A stretch of DNA of 47,257 nt from Pseudomonas sp. N40(2020) (GTDB lineage: Bacteria > Pseudomonadota > Gammaproteobacteria > Pseudomonadales > Pseudomonadaceae): contig NZ_JACSZV010000048.1 of NCBI RefSeq assembly GCF_014472415.1, positions 1 to 47,257 of the forward strand, read 5' to 3'. The translations under genes and the position numbers were made by a program. Position 1 is the stretch's first letter; every line of letters begins with the position of its first letter. This document shows, piece by piece, positions 32,219 through 41,316 of this stretch. The notes beneath the pieces were generated by a model. The model was not told the DNA's origin, made no database searches, and saw nothing but the letters and a program-made list of their open reading frames with translations.

Positions 32219-32515
32219 ATGGAAATCTCCGGTAACACAGCTTTTTATGCGGGTTTGAGCTCCATTCAGACCGGGCAGAATCGTGTCGATCAGGCAGCCA
32301 GCCAGATCGCCAATAACACCATCGAACGTTCAGTCACCAGCCAGTCTTCCGAAGTACAGGTTGATCGTCTGCGTGGCGTGGATCGCAGCCAGCAGTCAGA
32401 TTTGGCCAGTAACATGGTCGAGATGTCTCAGGGCAAGATTCAGGCAGAGCTGGGTGTGAAAGTCGCCAAAGCATCCGATGAAATGCTTGGCACGATCATC
32501 GACACGTTCGCCTGA
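32219..32515 (+). CDS. Small flagellar-rod-like protein of unknown function
   Basis: 98 residues from ATG 32219, chosen because GAG lies 7 bases upstream; the ATG at 32207 has no usable ribosome site. The N-terminal AFYAGLSSIQTGQNRVDQAASQIAN recalls the first helix of rod/hook proteins, and the C-terminal VKVAKASDEMLGTIIDTF recalls their last helix. No D1/D2 body lies between. There is no signal peptide. No flagellar genes are close. It is followed by a good terminator, so it is probably monocistronic. The comparison is by eye only. Confidence 0.75.
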   Translation: MEISGNTAFYAGLSSIQTGQNRVDQAASQIANNTIERSVTSQSSEVQVDRLRGVDRSQQSDLASNMVEMSQGKIQAELGVKVAKASDEMLGTIIDTFA

Positions 32516-32539
32516 TTTTTTAAGCTCCGTGCATGTTAA

Positions 32540-32566
32540 ACGCCGCGCCTTGTCGCGGCGTTTTTC
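32540..32566 (+). terminator. Intrinsic terminator after the rod-like gene
   Basis: ACGCCGCG, a 6-base loop and CGCGGCGT followed by TTTTT. An 8-bp GC-rich stem starting 24 bp after the stop codon. Confidence 0.92.
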
Positions 32567-32603
32567 GTTCTAAGTCCCTCTATCTCAACTAATCTTTTTT
32601 TAT

Positions 32604-32631
32604 CGCCCTTGGCTCGATCGAGCCAAGGGCG
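32604..32631. other. 28-bp perfect palindrome
   Basis: CGCCCTTGGCTCGA and its exact complement meet without a spacer. The T-run lies before it on the plus strand and none of length follows, so it is a poor terminator. It sits between the rod-like gene and the first acyl-CoA dehydrogenase promoter. A strong cruciform or a second transcript end is possible. Confidence 0.6.
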
Positions 32632-32686
32632 GTTTGTTGTGTCCGGCGTTTGAAAAATGCGATGACGAACGGCAAAAGATCGACGC

Positions 32687-32715
32687 TTGACAAGATTTCG
32701 GCGTAAACGTATGTT
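32687..32715 (+). promoter_or_regulatory. Sigma-70 promoter of the first acyl-CoA dehydrogenase
   Basis: TTGACA at 32687-32692, a 17-bp spacer, and TATGTT at 32710-32715. The -35 is perfect and the spacing is ideal. Initiation would fall near 32722, inside the second PsrA-type box. Confidence 0.7.
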
Positions 32716-32730
32716 TCAAACAACTGTTTG
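32704..32730. promoter_or_regulatory. Two abutting PsrA-type boxes
   Basis: TAAACGTATGTTTC (32704-32717) and CAAACAACTGTTTG (32717-32730) fit the PsrA operator G/C-AAAC-N2-4-GTTT-G/C. The second is perfect and the first has one deviation at its outer base. PsrA is the long-chain-fatty-acid-responsive repressor of beta-oxidation genes in Pseudomonas. The boxes cover the -10 and start point. Confidence 0.72.
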
Positions 32731-32791
32731 ACCGTCACAACAAATCAACACGGTCGTTCATTCCCGGTTACATCAGCAGAGGTTTATCGCT

Positions 32792-34597
32792 ATGCCTGAC
32801 TACAAGGCCCCCTTGCGTGATATTCGCTTCGTTCGTGACGAACTGCTCGGCTACGAAGCGCACTATCAGAGCCTCCCGGCTTGCGCAGACGCAACTCCGG
32901 ACATGGTTGACGCCATTCTCGAAGAAGGCGCCAAGTTTTGTGAGCAGGTACTGGCGCCGCTGAACCGCGTGGGCGACATCGAAGGGTGCACCTGGAGCGA
33001 GTCCGGCGTGAAAACCCCGACTGGCTTCAAAGAGGCTTACAAGCAATTCGTTGAAGGCGGCTGGCCAAGCCTTGCCCATGACGTCGAGCACGGCGGTCAA
33101 GGTCTGCCTGAGTCGCTGGGTCTGGCGGTCAGCGAAATGGTTGGCGAAGCCAACTGGTCGTGGGGCATGTACCCAGGCCTGTCGCACGGCGCGATGAACA
33201 CCATCTCCGAGCACGGCACCCCTGAGCAGCAAGAAGCCTATCTGACCAAACTGGTTTCCGGCGAGTGGACCGGCACCATGTGCCTGACCGAACCGCACTG
33301 CGGCACCGACCTCGGCATGCTGCGCACCAAGGCCGAACCTCAGGCCGACGGTTCCTACAAAGTTTCCGGCACCAAGATCTTCATCTCGGCCGGTGAACAC
33401 GACATGGCCGACAACATCGTCCACATCGTACTGGCCCGCCTGCCGGACGCACCGGCTGGCACCAAAGGCATTTCCCTGTTCATCGTTCCAAAGTTCATGC
33501 CGAATGCCGATGGTACCGTTGGTGCGCGCAATGCTGTGACCTGCGGTTCGCTGGAACACAAGATGGGCATCCACGGCAACGCTACTTGCGTGATGAACTT
33601 CGACGGCGCCACCGGTTACCTGATCGGCCCGGCGAACAAAGGTCTGAACTGCATGTTCACCTTTATGAACACCGCACGTCTGGGCACCGCGCTGCAAGGT
33701 CTGGCCCACGCCGAAATCGGCTTCCAGGGCGGCCTGAAATACGCTCGCGATCGTCTGCAAATGCGCTCCCTGACTGGCCCGAAAGCGCCGGACAAAGCCG
33801 CTGACCCGATCATCGTGCACCCTGACGTACGCCGCATGCTGTTGACCATGAAGGCATTCGCCGAAGGCAACCGTGCGATGGTGTACTTCACCGCCAAACA
33901 GGTCGATATCGTCAAATACGGCGTGGACGAAGAAGAGAAGAAGAAAGCCGACGCACTGCTGGCCTTCATGACTCCAATCGCCAAAGCGTTCATGACCGAA
34001 GTCGGTTTCGAAGCCGCCAACCACGGCGTACAGATCTACGGCGGCCACGGCTTCATCGCCGAGTGGGGCATGGAGCAGAACGTCCGCGACAGCCGCATTT
34101 CGATGCTGTACGAAGGCACCACCGGCATCCAGGCACTCGACCTGCTTGGCCGTAAGGTGTTGATGACTCAAGGCGAGGCTCTGAAAGGCTTCACCAAGAT
34201 CGTCCACAAATTCTGCCAGACCAACGAAGGCAACGAAGCCGTCCAGGAATTTGTTACTCCGCTGGCTGCACTGAACAAAGAATGGGGCGAGCTGACCATG
34301 AAGGTCGGTATGGCTGCCATGAAAGATCGCGAAGAAGTCGGCGCGGCCTCCGTGGACTACCTGATGTACTCCGGTTACGCCTGCCTGGCCTACTTCTGGG
34401 CCGACATGGCGCGTCTGGCAGCCGAGAAGCTGGCAGAAGGCACTGGCGATGCGGCGTTCTACACCGCCAAGCTGCAAACCGCGCGCTTCTACTTCCAGCG
34501 CATCCTGCCGCGTACCCGTACACACGTGGCAACCATGCTGTCGGGCGCCAACAACCTGATGGACATGAAAGAAGAAGACTTCGCACTGGGCTACTAA
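32792..34597 (+). CDS. Acyl-CoA dehydrogenase (first of three paralogues)
   Basis: 601 residues, the long type of acyl-CoA dehydrogenase. An N-terminal conserved segment (MPDYKAPLRDIRFVRDELLGYE) is shared by all three paralogues. The FAD/acyl-binding block is MCLTEPHCGTDLGMLRTKAEPQ, and the catalytic-base region is MLYEGTTGIQALDLLGRK. The C-terminal extension runs to about 600. It performs the first, FAD-linked step of fatty-acid beta-oxidation, passing electrons to ETF. By position and length it matches the P. aeruginosa PA0506 to PA0508 group, reported to differ in chain-length preference. AGAGG precedes the ATG. Confidence 0.94.
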   Translation: MPDYKAPLRDIRFVRDELLGYEAHYQSLPACADATPDMVDAILEEGAKFCEQVLAPLNRVGDIEGCTWSESGVKTPTGFKEAYKQFVEGGWPSLAHDVEHGGQGLPESLGLAVSEMVGEANWSWGMYPGLSHGAMNTISEHGTPEQQEAYLTKLVSGEWTGTMCLTEPHCGTDLGMLRTKAEPQADGSYKVSGTKIFISAGEHDMADNIVHIVLARLPDAPAGTKGISLFIVPKFMPNADGTVGARNAVTCGSLEHKMGIHGNATCVMNFDGATGYLIGPANKGLNCMFTFMNTARLGTALQGLAHAEIGFQGGLKYARDRLQMRSLTGPKAPDKAADPIIVHPDVRRMLLTMKAFAEGNRAMVYFTAKQVDIVKYGVDEEEKKKADALLAFMTPIAKAFMTEVGFEAANHGVQIYGGHGFIAEWGMEQNVRDSRISMLYEGTTGIQALDLLGRKVLMTQGEALKGFTKIVHKFCQTNEGNEAVQEFVTPLAALNKEWGELTMKVGMAAMKDREEVGAASVDYLMYSGYACLAYFWADMARLAAEKLAEGTGDAAFYTAKLQTARFYFQRILPRTRTHVATMLSGANNLMDMKEEDFALGY

Positions 34598-34616
34598 GTC
34601 CCAGGGAGGTTTTCAC

Positions 34617-34649
34617 AGCCGCTGTTCCTTCGGGGACAGCGGCTTTTTC
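34617..34649 (+). terminator. Intrinsic terminator after the first acyl-CoA dehydrogenase
   Basis: AGCCGCTGTTCC, a TTCG loop and GGGGACAGCGGCT followed by TTTTT. A 12-bp stem (one G-T pair) beginning 20 bp after the stop codon. Confidence 0.92.
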
Positions 34650-34736
34650 ATGCCTGATGAAAAATTGTTTAAGCGATGAAAATTCCCCACTAAAACGCTA
34701 AGAAAAGCGGTTTTCCTGCCGTTAAAGAGGCTTCGA

Positions 34737-34752
34737 TGTGACGCACGTCACA
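34737..34752. promoter_or_regulatory. Perfect CRP/Vfr-type site TGTGACGCACGTCACA
   Basis: The 16-bp sequence is a TGTGA-N6-TCACA palindrome, the core consensus of the CRP/Vfr family. It lies 38 bp before the likely start of the diguanylate cyclase. This close spacing would suit repression or a leaderless-like short transcript. Confidence 0.7.
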
Positions 34753-34789
34753 CCGCATGTGCTTAACTGCTCAAAATGCAGGCACAATG

Positions 34790-36109
34790 CCATCTTTTGC
34801 CGGGTCGGAGTCCTACCCCTTGCCGCGTTCTTCCGCTGTACGTTTCAGCCATTTCATACCTTCACTGCTGTTGTTGCTCGCGGGGTTGGCGGCTGCGTAC
34901 GTCAAAGACCTCAACGTGTTTTTCACGTCCCTGTTTAACGTACTGCCCACTCTGGTGCTGCTGTTGGGTGGCGCTTACTGCGCGGTTTACCGACGTCAGC
35001 GCGAACTGTTTCTGATGCTCACGGTGTACATCGCCTACTTTCTGCTCGATACCCAGACCGACTATTACCGCGACAACGGCAAAGTGCGCGAAGACGCCGC
35101 GGTGGTGTTCCATCTCGTCTGTCTGCTCCTGCCGTTGTTATTCGGGTTATTCGCCGCGTGGCAGGAGCGCACCCACCTGTTTCAAGACATGGTCGCCCGG
35201 TTTGCCGTGCTGCTGGCGTTCGGCAGCGTGGCGCTGGGGCTTGAGCAAAGTTACCCACAGGCGCTGCTGATGTGGCTTTCGGAGATCCGCTGGCCGGCGC
35301 TGCACGGCGCGTGGATGAGCCTGATCCAGTTGTCTTATCCCGTTTTTATCTCGGCATTCCTGCTGTTGGCGTGGCAATACTGGCGCAACCCGCGTCCGTT
35401 GCACGCGGCGCAATTGGTCGGGTTGCTCGGCGTGTTCTGGATGCTGCCGAAAACCTTCATCCTGCCGTTTACCCTGAACATCATGTGCAGCCAGGTGATG
35501 TTGATGATCGCCGCCGCCGTTGCACACGAGGCTTATCAAATGGCCTTCCGCGACGAACTCACCGGTCTGCCGGGACGTCGCGCGCTCAACGAACGCATGC
35601 AGCGTCTGGGCCGCAACTATGTGCTGGCGATGAGTGATGTCGATCACTTCAAGAAATTCAACGACACCCACGGCCACGATGTCGGTGACCAGGTGCTGCG
35701 TCTGGTCGCCAGCAAACTCTCCAAAATCAGTGGAGGCGGTAGGGCGTATCGCTATGGCGGTGAGGAATTCGCCCTGGTGTTTGCAGGCAAAACCCTTGAG
35801 GAGTGCATGCCGCACTTGGAGGTAATCCGCGAGTCGATCGCGTCCTACAACATTCAACTGCGCAACCAGGAAAACCGCCCGCAGGACGATCAGCAAGGTC
35901 GTCAGCGTCGCGCAGGTTCCGGTGCTTCCAGCGTTTCGGTCACTGTCAGTATCGGCGTCGCCGAACGGATAGAGCAGCGCAACCCCGAACAAGTCCTCAA
36001 GTCCGCGGACGAGGCGCTCTACAGCGCCAAGGGCGCGGGACGTAACTGCGTGGTGGCGTTCGGGCAAAACCGCCGTGGCGCGGTACGCATGGACTCCGCC
36101 GCAGGTTGA
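34790..36109 (+). CDS. Membrane-bound diguanylate cyclase (GGDEF)
   Basis: 439 residues from ATG 34790; the frame extends to 34757, which lies only 4 bp past the CRP-type site. Six or seven membrane helices occupy about 15-245 (FIPSLLLLLAGLAAAYV, LPTLVLLLGGAYCAVY, LVCLLLPLLFGLFAAW and others). The GGDEF domain has DELTGLPGRRAL and the active-site GGEEF at 323-327. The residues before it (SGGGRAYRY) lack an RxxD inhibitory site. A Gln/Arg-rich insert near 375-390 is unusual. The product should make c-di-GMP in response to a membrane signal. It sits between two acyl-CoA dehydrogenase genes. Confidence 0.92.
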   Translation, partial: PSFAGSESYPLPRSSAVRFSHFIPSLLLLLAGLAAAYVKDLNVFFTSLFNVLPTLVLLLGGAYCAVYRRQRELFLMLTVYIAYFLLDTQTDYYRDNGKVREDAAVVFHLVCLLLPLLFGLFAAWQERTHLFQDMVARFAVLLAFGSVALGLEQSYPQALLMWLSEIRWPALHGAWMSLIQLSYPVFISAFLLLAWQYWRNPRPLHAAQLVGLLGVFWMLPKTFILPFTLNIMCSQVMLMIAAAVAHEAYQMAFRDELTGLPGRRALNERMQRLGRNYVLAMSDVDHFKKFNDTHGHDVGDQVLRLVASKLSKISGGGRAYRYGGEEFALVFAGKTLEECMPHLEVIRESIASYNIQLRNQENRPQDDQQGRQRRAGSGASSVSVTVSIGVAERIEQRNPEQVLKSADEALYSAKGAGRNCVVAFGQNRRGAVRMDSAAG

Positions 36110-36199
36110 GTGATGACGGCGCATTCAGCGTCTGGACAGTGATTGTGGGGCGTGGTGGCCGGCAGTAGGTTGAAGAAATCTGCTGACGGAGAAGCCACC

Positions 36200-37996
36200 A
36201 TGCCCGACTACAAAGCTCCCCTGCGCGACATGCGCTTTCTGATCGACCACGTCTTCGACTTCCACGGCAACTACGCCGCCCTCGGCGCCCACGACGCCAG
36301 CCCGGACATGATCAACGCGATCCTCGAAGAGGGCGCCAAGTTCTGTGAGAACGTTCTGGCACCGCTCAATCGTAGCGGTGACGAAGAGGGCTGCCATTTC
36401 GACAACGGTGTGGTGACAACGCCTACAGGCTTCAAGCAAGCCTTCGCACAATACGTCGAGGGCGGCTGGCATGGTCTGGCAGCGGATCCGACCTACGGTG
36501 GCCAAGGTCTGCCGAGTTCGCTGGGGCTGGTGATCAGCGAAATGGTCGGCTCCAGCAACACCTCTTGGGGCATGTATCCGGGCCTGACCCACGGTGCGAT
36601 GTCGGCGATACACGCCCACGGCACCGAAGATCAGAAAACCACTTACCTGAGCAAACTCACGGCCGGCCAATGGACCGGCACCATGTGCCTGACCGAAGCC
36701 CATTGCGGCACTGATCTGGGCATCATCAAGACCCGCGCCGTGCCTCAAGCCGACGGCAGTTATGCGGTCACCGGCAGCAAGATTTTCATCTCTGCCGGCG
36801 AGCACGACATGAGCGACAACATTATCCATCTGGTATTGGCCAAGCTGCCGGACGCGCCGGCGGGCACCAAGGGGATTTCACTGTTCATCGTGCCGAAATA
36901 CCTCCCGGATGCTGTGGGCGAGGCGGGTGAACGCAACGGCGTTTCCTGTGGTTCGATCGAACACAAGATGGGCATCAAGGCTTCAGCTACTTGCGTGTTG
37001 AACTTCGACGGCGCCAAAGGATTTCTGATCGGCGAGCCGAATAAAGGCCTGAACTGCATGTTTACCATGATGAACCACGCGCGGCTCGGCACCGGCATGC
37101 AGGGTTTGTGTCTGGGTGAAGCGAGTTTCCAGGGCGCGATCAAATACGCCAACGACCGTTTGCAGATGCGTGCCCTGACCGGTGCCAAAGCCCCGGATAA
37201 ACCGGCCGACCCAATCATCGTTCACCCCGACGTGCGGCGCATGCTGCTGACCATGAAAGCCTTCAACGAAGGCAACCGCGCGCTGACTTACTTTACCGCT
37301 CAACTGCTCGATACCGCGCACCTGAGCAGTGATGCCGATGCGCGTCAGGAGGCCGAAGACTTGCTGGCGTTCCTTACGCCGATCTGCAAGGCCTTCATGA
37401 CCGACACCGGGCTGGAAGTGACCAACCACGGCATGCAGGTGTTCGGCGGCCATGGCTTCATTCGTGAATGGGGCATGGAACAGTTGGTTCGCGATTGTCG
37501 GATTGCGCCGATCTACGAAGGCACCAATGGTATTCAGGCGCTGGATCTGCTCGGGCGCAAAGTGCTCGGCAGTCAGGGCAAGCTGCTGCGCGGTTTCACC
37601 AAAATCGTCCACAAGTTCTGCGCGGCGAATGCCGGGCATGCGCAACTAGGCAGTTTTGTTGCGCAGCTCAACGACCTCAACCAGCAGTGGGGCGACCTGA
37701 CCATGAAGGTCGGCATGGCGGCGATGAAGAATCCGGACGAAGTCGGTGCCGCGTCGGTGGATTACCTGATGTACAGCGGCTACATCATCCTCGGTTATCT
37801 GTGGTTGCGCATGGCGCTGGTGGCGCAGGCGCAACTGGAGGCGGGCGAGGGCGATGGGGATTTCTGCCGGGGCAAACTGGCGACGTGCGAGTTTTATTTC
37901 AAGCGGTTGCTGCCAAGAACGGCTGCGCACCGTGCGGCGATTGAGGCGGGGAGTGATTGCTTGATGAAGCTGCCGGCCGAAATGTTTGCGCTTTAA
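36200..37996 (+). CDS. Acyl-CoA dehydrogenase (second paralogue)
   Basis: 598 residues from ATG 36200, with GGAG 8 bases upstream. Hallmarks are MCLTEAHCGTDLGIIKTRAVPQ, the SIEHKMGIKASATCVLNFDGAKG block, the EWGMEQLVRDCRIAPIYEGTNGIQALDLLGRK catalytic region and the shared N-terminus MPDYKAPLRDMRF. Its active-site stretch is closer to the first paralogue than to the third. It acts in beta-oxidation at the membrane/ETF interface. No separate promoter was recognised; only 90 bp separate it from the diguanylate cyclase, so co-transcription is possible. Confidence 0.93.
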   Translation: MPDYKAPLRDMRFLIDHVFDFHGNYAALGAHDASPDMINAILEEGAKFCENVLAPLNRSGDEEGCHFDNGVVTTPTGFKQAFAQYVEGGWHGLAADPTYGGQGLPSSLGLVISEMVGSSNTSWGMYPGLTHGAMSAIHAHGTEDQKTTYLSKLTAGQWTGTMCLTEAHCGTDLGIIKTRAVPQADGSYAVTGSKIFISAGEHDMSDNIIHLVLAKLPDAPAGTKGISLFIVPKYLPDAVGEAGERNGVSCGSIEHKMGIKASATCVLNFDGAKGFLIGEPNKGLNCMFTMMNHARLGTGMQGLCLGEASFQGAIKYANDRLQMRALTGAKAPDKPADPIIVHPDVRRMLLTMKAFNEGNRALTYFTAQLLDTAHLSSDADARQEAEDLLAFLTPICKAFMTDTGLEVTNHGMQVFGGHGFIREWGMEQLVRDCRIAPIYEGTNGIQALDLLGRKVLGSQGKLLRGFTKIVHKFCAANAGHAQLGSFVAQLNDLNQQWGDLTMKVGMAAMKNPDEVGAASVDYLMYSGYIILGYLWLRMALVAQAQLEAGEGDGDFCRGKLATCEFYFKRLLPRTAAHRAAIEAGSDCLMKLPAEMFAL

Positions 37997-38000
37997 GGAA

Positions 38001-38081
38001 GATCAAAAGATCGCAGCCTGCGGCAGCTCCTACACGGGATCGCGTTTTACCTGTAGGAGCTGGCGAAGGCTGCGATTTTTT
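38001..38081. repeat. REP doublet between second and third acyl-CoA dehydrogenases
   Basis: GATCAAAAGATCGCAGCCTG and the complement GTAGGAGCTGGCGAAGGCTG... form inverted arms around about 20 bp. The element starts just after the second dehydrogenase stop. Confidence 0.85.
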
Positions 38082-38207
38082 CTGGTGACTAAAAATAACA
38101 AATCAGTCACCGGTTGACCCTATGTGTCGCAAAAGTTGTTGGGGTACACTCGGCCTCAATGAAAACACCCTTCCACGAATACCTTTTTAGATCTTGCGAG
38201 GTTTGCC

Positions 38208-39986
<1,779 letters not shown>

Positions 39987-39999
39987 TGCGATGACGTGA

Positions 40000-40017
40000 T
40001 GTAAGCATTCGCTTACA
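40000..40017 (+). promoter_or_regulatory. GacA upstream activating sequence of rsmY
   Basis: TGTAAG-CATTCG-CTTACA is a perfect match to the established Gac-box TGTAAG-N6-CTTACA. Its centre is about 65 bp before the probable rsmY start, the known distance. The palindrome extends outward to a 13-bp stem (39994-40023). Confidence 0.93.
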
Positions 40018-40073
40018 TCACGTGCTGCTCTTCTCCCATATGCGTAGATTGGATCCACGGCTAATCTACATTT

Positions 40074-40195
40074 CATGGACGTCGCGCAGGAAGCGCAAAG
40101 CAACAACAGGGACACGTAGGATTCTGCCAGGGTGGCGGAGTGAAATGGATGTCAGGGAAACAGTCTGCAAAGCCCCGCTTCGGCGGGGTTTTCTT
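40074..40195 (+). ncRNA. rsmY: Small regulatory RNA RsmY
   Basis: About 120 nt, from the region after a TAATCT -10 (40062-40067) to the terminator. It carries seven GGA motifs (ATGGAC, CAGGAA, AGGGAC, TAGGAT, GCGGAG, ATGGAT, AGGGAA). The first hairpin GCGCAGGAAGCGC shows AGGAA in the loop, as in known RsmY. It acts by sequestering RsmA/RsmE, relieving translational repression of secondary metabolism and exoproduct genes. The Gac box upstream identifies the GacS/GacA cascade as its activator. The exact 5' end is inferred. RsmX is the main alternative, but the flanking genes favour RsmY. Confidence 0.88.
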
Positions 40196-40196
40196 T
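40173..40196. terminator. Terminator of rsmY, shared with convergent lysR gene
   Basis: CCCCGCTTCGGCGGGG followed by TTTTCTTTT. It is a compact UUCG-type stem-loop in the gap between rsmY and the lysR stop. Confidence 0.93.
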
Positions 40197-40213
40197 TGTC
40201 TGCAGAAAAGTTT

Positions 40214-41143
40214 TCAGGCCCGGGAATCCAGCGGCGGCGCACCCTTGAGCGGTTTCTCTTCACGCCCCATCACTTCTTCCAGCAATGTCCGCAGCAACGC
40301 CAAAGACGCCTGCTGACGTTGTACGTCGCGACACACCAAGCCCACCTTCAGCGGCACCCGTGGTTCGCTCAATGGTTTCCAGAGCAAATCCTCATCGTCG
40401 TATTCTTTTTGCGATTGGCCTGGCAGCACTGTTGCCAGTTTGGTGTGCGGCAAACTGTCGAGAATCCCCACCATATTGTTCAGTTCTGCCTGCACCTGCG
40501 GGCGCCGACCGAGGCTGGTCAATTGAGCCTGCCAGATCTGGCGAATCTGAAACTCTTCTCCGAGCAGCAACATCGGCAATTCGGCAGCCTGTCGGATCGA
40601 GACTTTCTTGAATTCACGCAACGGATGATCCGCCGGGATGACCAGCGTGAGCTCATCTTCATACAGCAGCACACCATGCAGCCCGGGCTGACGCGGCGGC
40701 AGATAGCTGATGCCGATATCCAGTGAGCCATTGAGCAGGCGCCGCTCGATCTCCAGTCCCGTCAGTTCATAGATCTGCACAACCAGATGCGGTTGCGCCT
40801 TGCGCACCCGCTCAAGCATTTGCGGGACGAGGCTGGTGTGCACCGTTTGCAGCACACCGATTGCCAACGTGCGCAGTGCCTGGCCCTTGAAGTTGCCCAA
40901 CGCCTCCCGGGCCCGTTGCAAACCATCGAGCAAAGGCAACGCGTGGTTGTACAACGTATGGGCGGCGAGGGTCGGCAGAAGGCGTTTGCTGCTGCGTTCG
41001 AACAGAGTGACATCGAGGTTCTGTTCGAGCTGGCGGATCTGCTGCGAGAGTGCCGGTTGCGAGATCGACAGGCGTTCGGCGGCCCTCCCGACATGACCTT
41101 CTTCGTAGACCGCGACGAAATAACGCAGTTGTTTGAAATCCAT
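40214..41143 (-). CDS. LysR family transcriptional regulator
   Basis: 309 residues. The N-terminal helix-turn-helix is seen in MDFKQLRYFVAVYEEGHVGRAAERLSISQPALSQQIRQLEQNL. The effector-binding domain spans about 90-295 (LRTLAIGVLQTVHTSLVPQML onward). It is divergent from the class III aminotransferase gene, the usual arrangement of LysR regulators with their target. The 101 bp between its start and the leader ORF of the aminotransferase contain two direct AATCGAAA-type repeats. The effector is unknown. Confidence 0.92.
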   Translation of the reverse strand: MDFKQLRYFVAVYEEGHVGRAAERLSISQPALSQQIRQLEQNLDVTLFERSSKRLLPTLAAHTLYNHALPLLDGLQRAREALGNFKGQALRTLAIGVLQTVHTSLVPQMLERVRKAQPHLVVQIYELTGLEIERRLLNGSLDIGISYLPPRQPGLHGVLLYEDELTLVIPADHPLREFKKVSIRQAAELPMLLLGEEFQIRQIWQAQLTSLGRRPQVQAELNNMVGILDSLPHTKLATVLPGQSQKEYDDEDLLWKPLSEPRVPLKVGLVCRDVQRQQASLALLRTLLEEVMGREEKPLKGAPPLDSRA

Positions 41144-41153
41144 AAGTAATGCT

Positions 41154-41180
41154 AATCGAAAATGCTGGGAAATCGAAATG
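41154..41180. promoter_or_regulatory. Direct repeats AATCGAAAATG / AATCGAAATG in the lysR-aminotransferase gap
   Basis: The two copies, at 41154-41164 and 41171-41180, start 17 bp apart, about 1.6 helical turns. They are candidates for LysR-regulator contacts close to its own start codon. No T-N11-A palindrome stood out. Confidence 0.4.
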
Positions 41181-41244
41181 GCCCGGAGCCGTCAGTGAGC
41201 CTAGTCTAACCGCATTCACAAGGCTTACAGGGCCAGAGAGCGCG

Positions 41245-41316
41245 ATGAATAGCGTTTGCTTCGACAGTGTTTGCATAGGCAGTTCAAAAAACCTCAATGG
41301 AGGTTTTTTCCAATGA
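41245..41316 (+). CDS. 23-residue leader peptide overlapping the aminotransferase start
   Basis: ATG 41245 opens a short frame reading MNSVCFDSVCIG...GGFFQ. Its TGA (41314-41316) overlaps the aminotransferase ATG (41313) as ATGA. GAGAG lies upstream. Because its last codons run through the hairpin that holds the aminotransferase Shine-Dalgarno, its translation would open that hairpin. This is an inference; the frame is short. Confidence 0.4.
   Translation: MNSVCFDSVCIGSSKNLNGGFFQ
41286..41309 (+). promoter_or_regulatory. Hairpin enclosing the aminotransferase ribosome-binding site
   Basis: AAAAAACCTC, AATG loop, GAGGTTTTTT: a perfect 10-bp stem ending in T6, 4 bases before the start codon. 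The GGAGG used for translation (41299-41303) overlaps the loop end and the right arm. It could act as an attenuator or an RBS switch. Confidence 0.6.

Noticed and set aside
32768..34525. Long minus-strand frames opposite the acyl-CoA dehydrogenases (also 38187-40115 and 36983-37645)
   Set aside because: They mirror GC-rich codon usage of well-identified enzymes and contain no known motifs. The paralogy of the plus-strand genes also explains their similarity to each other.
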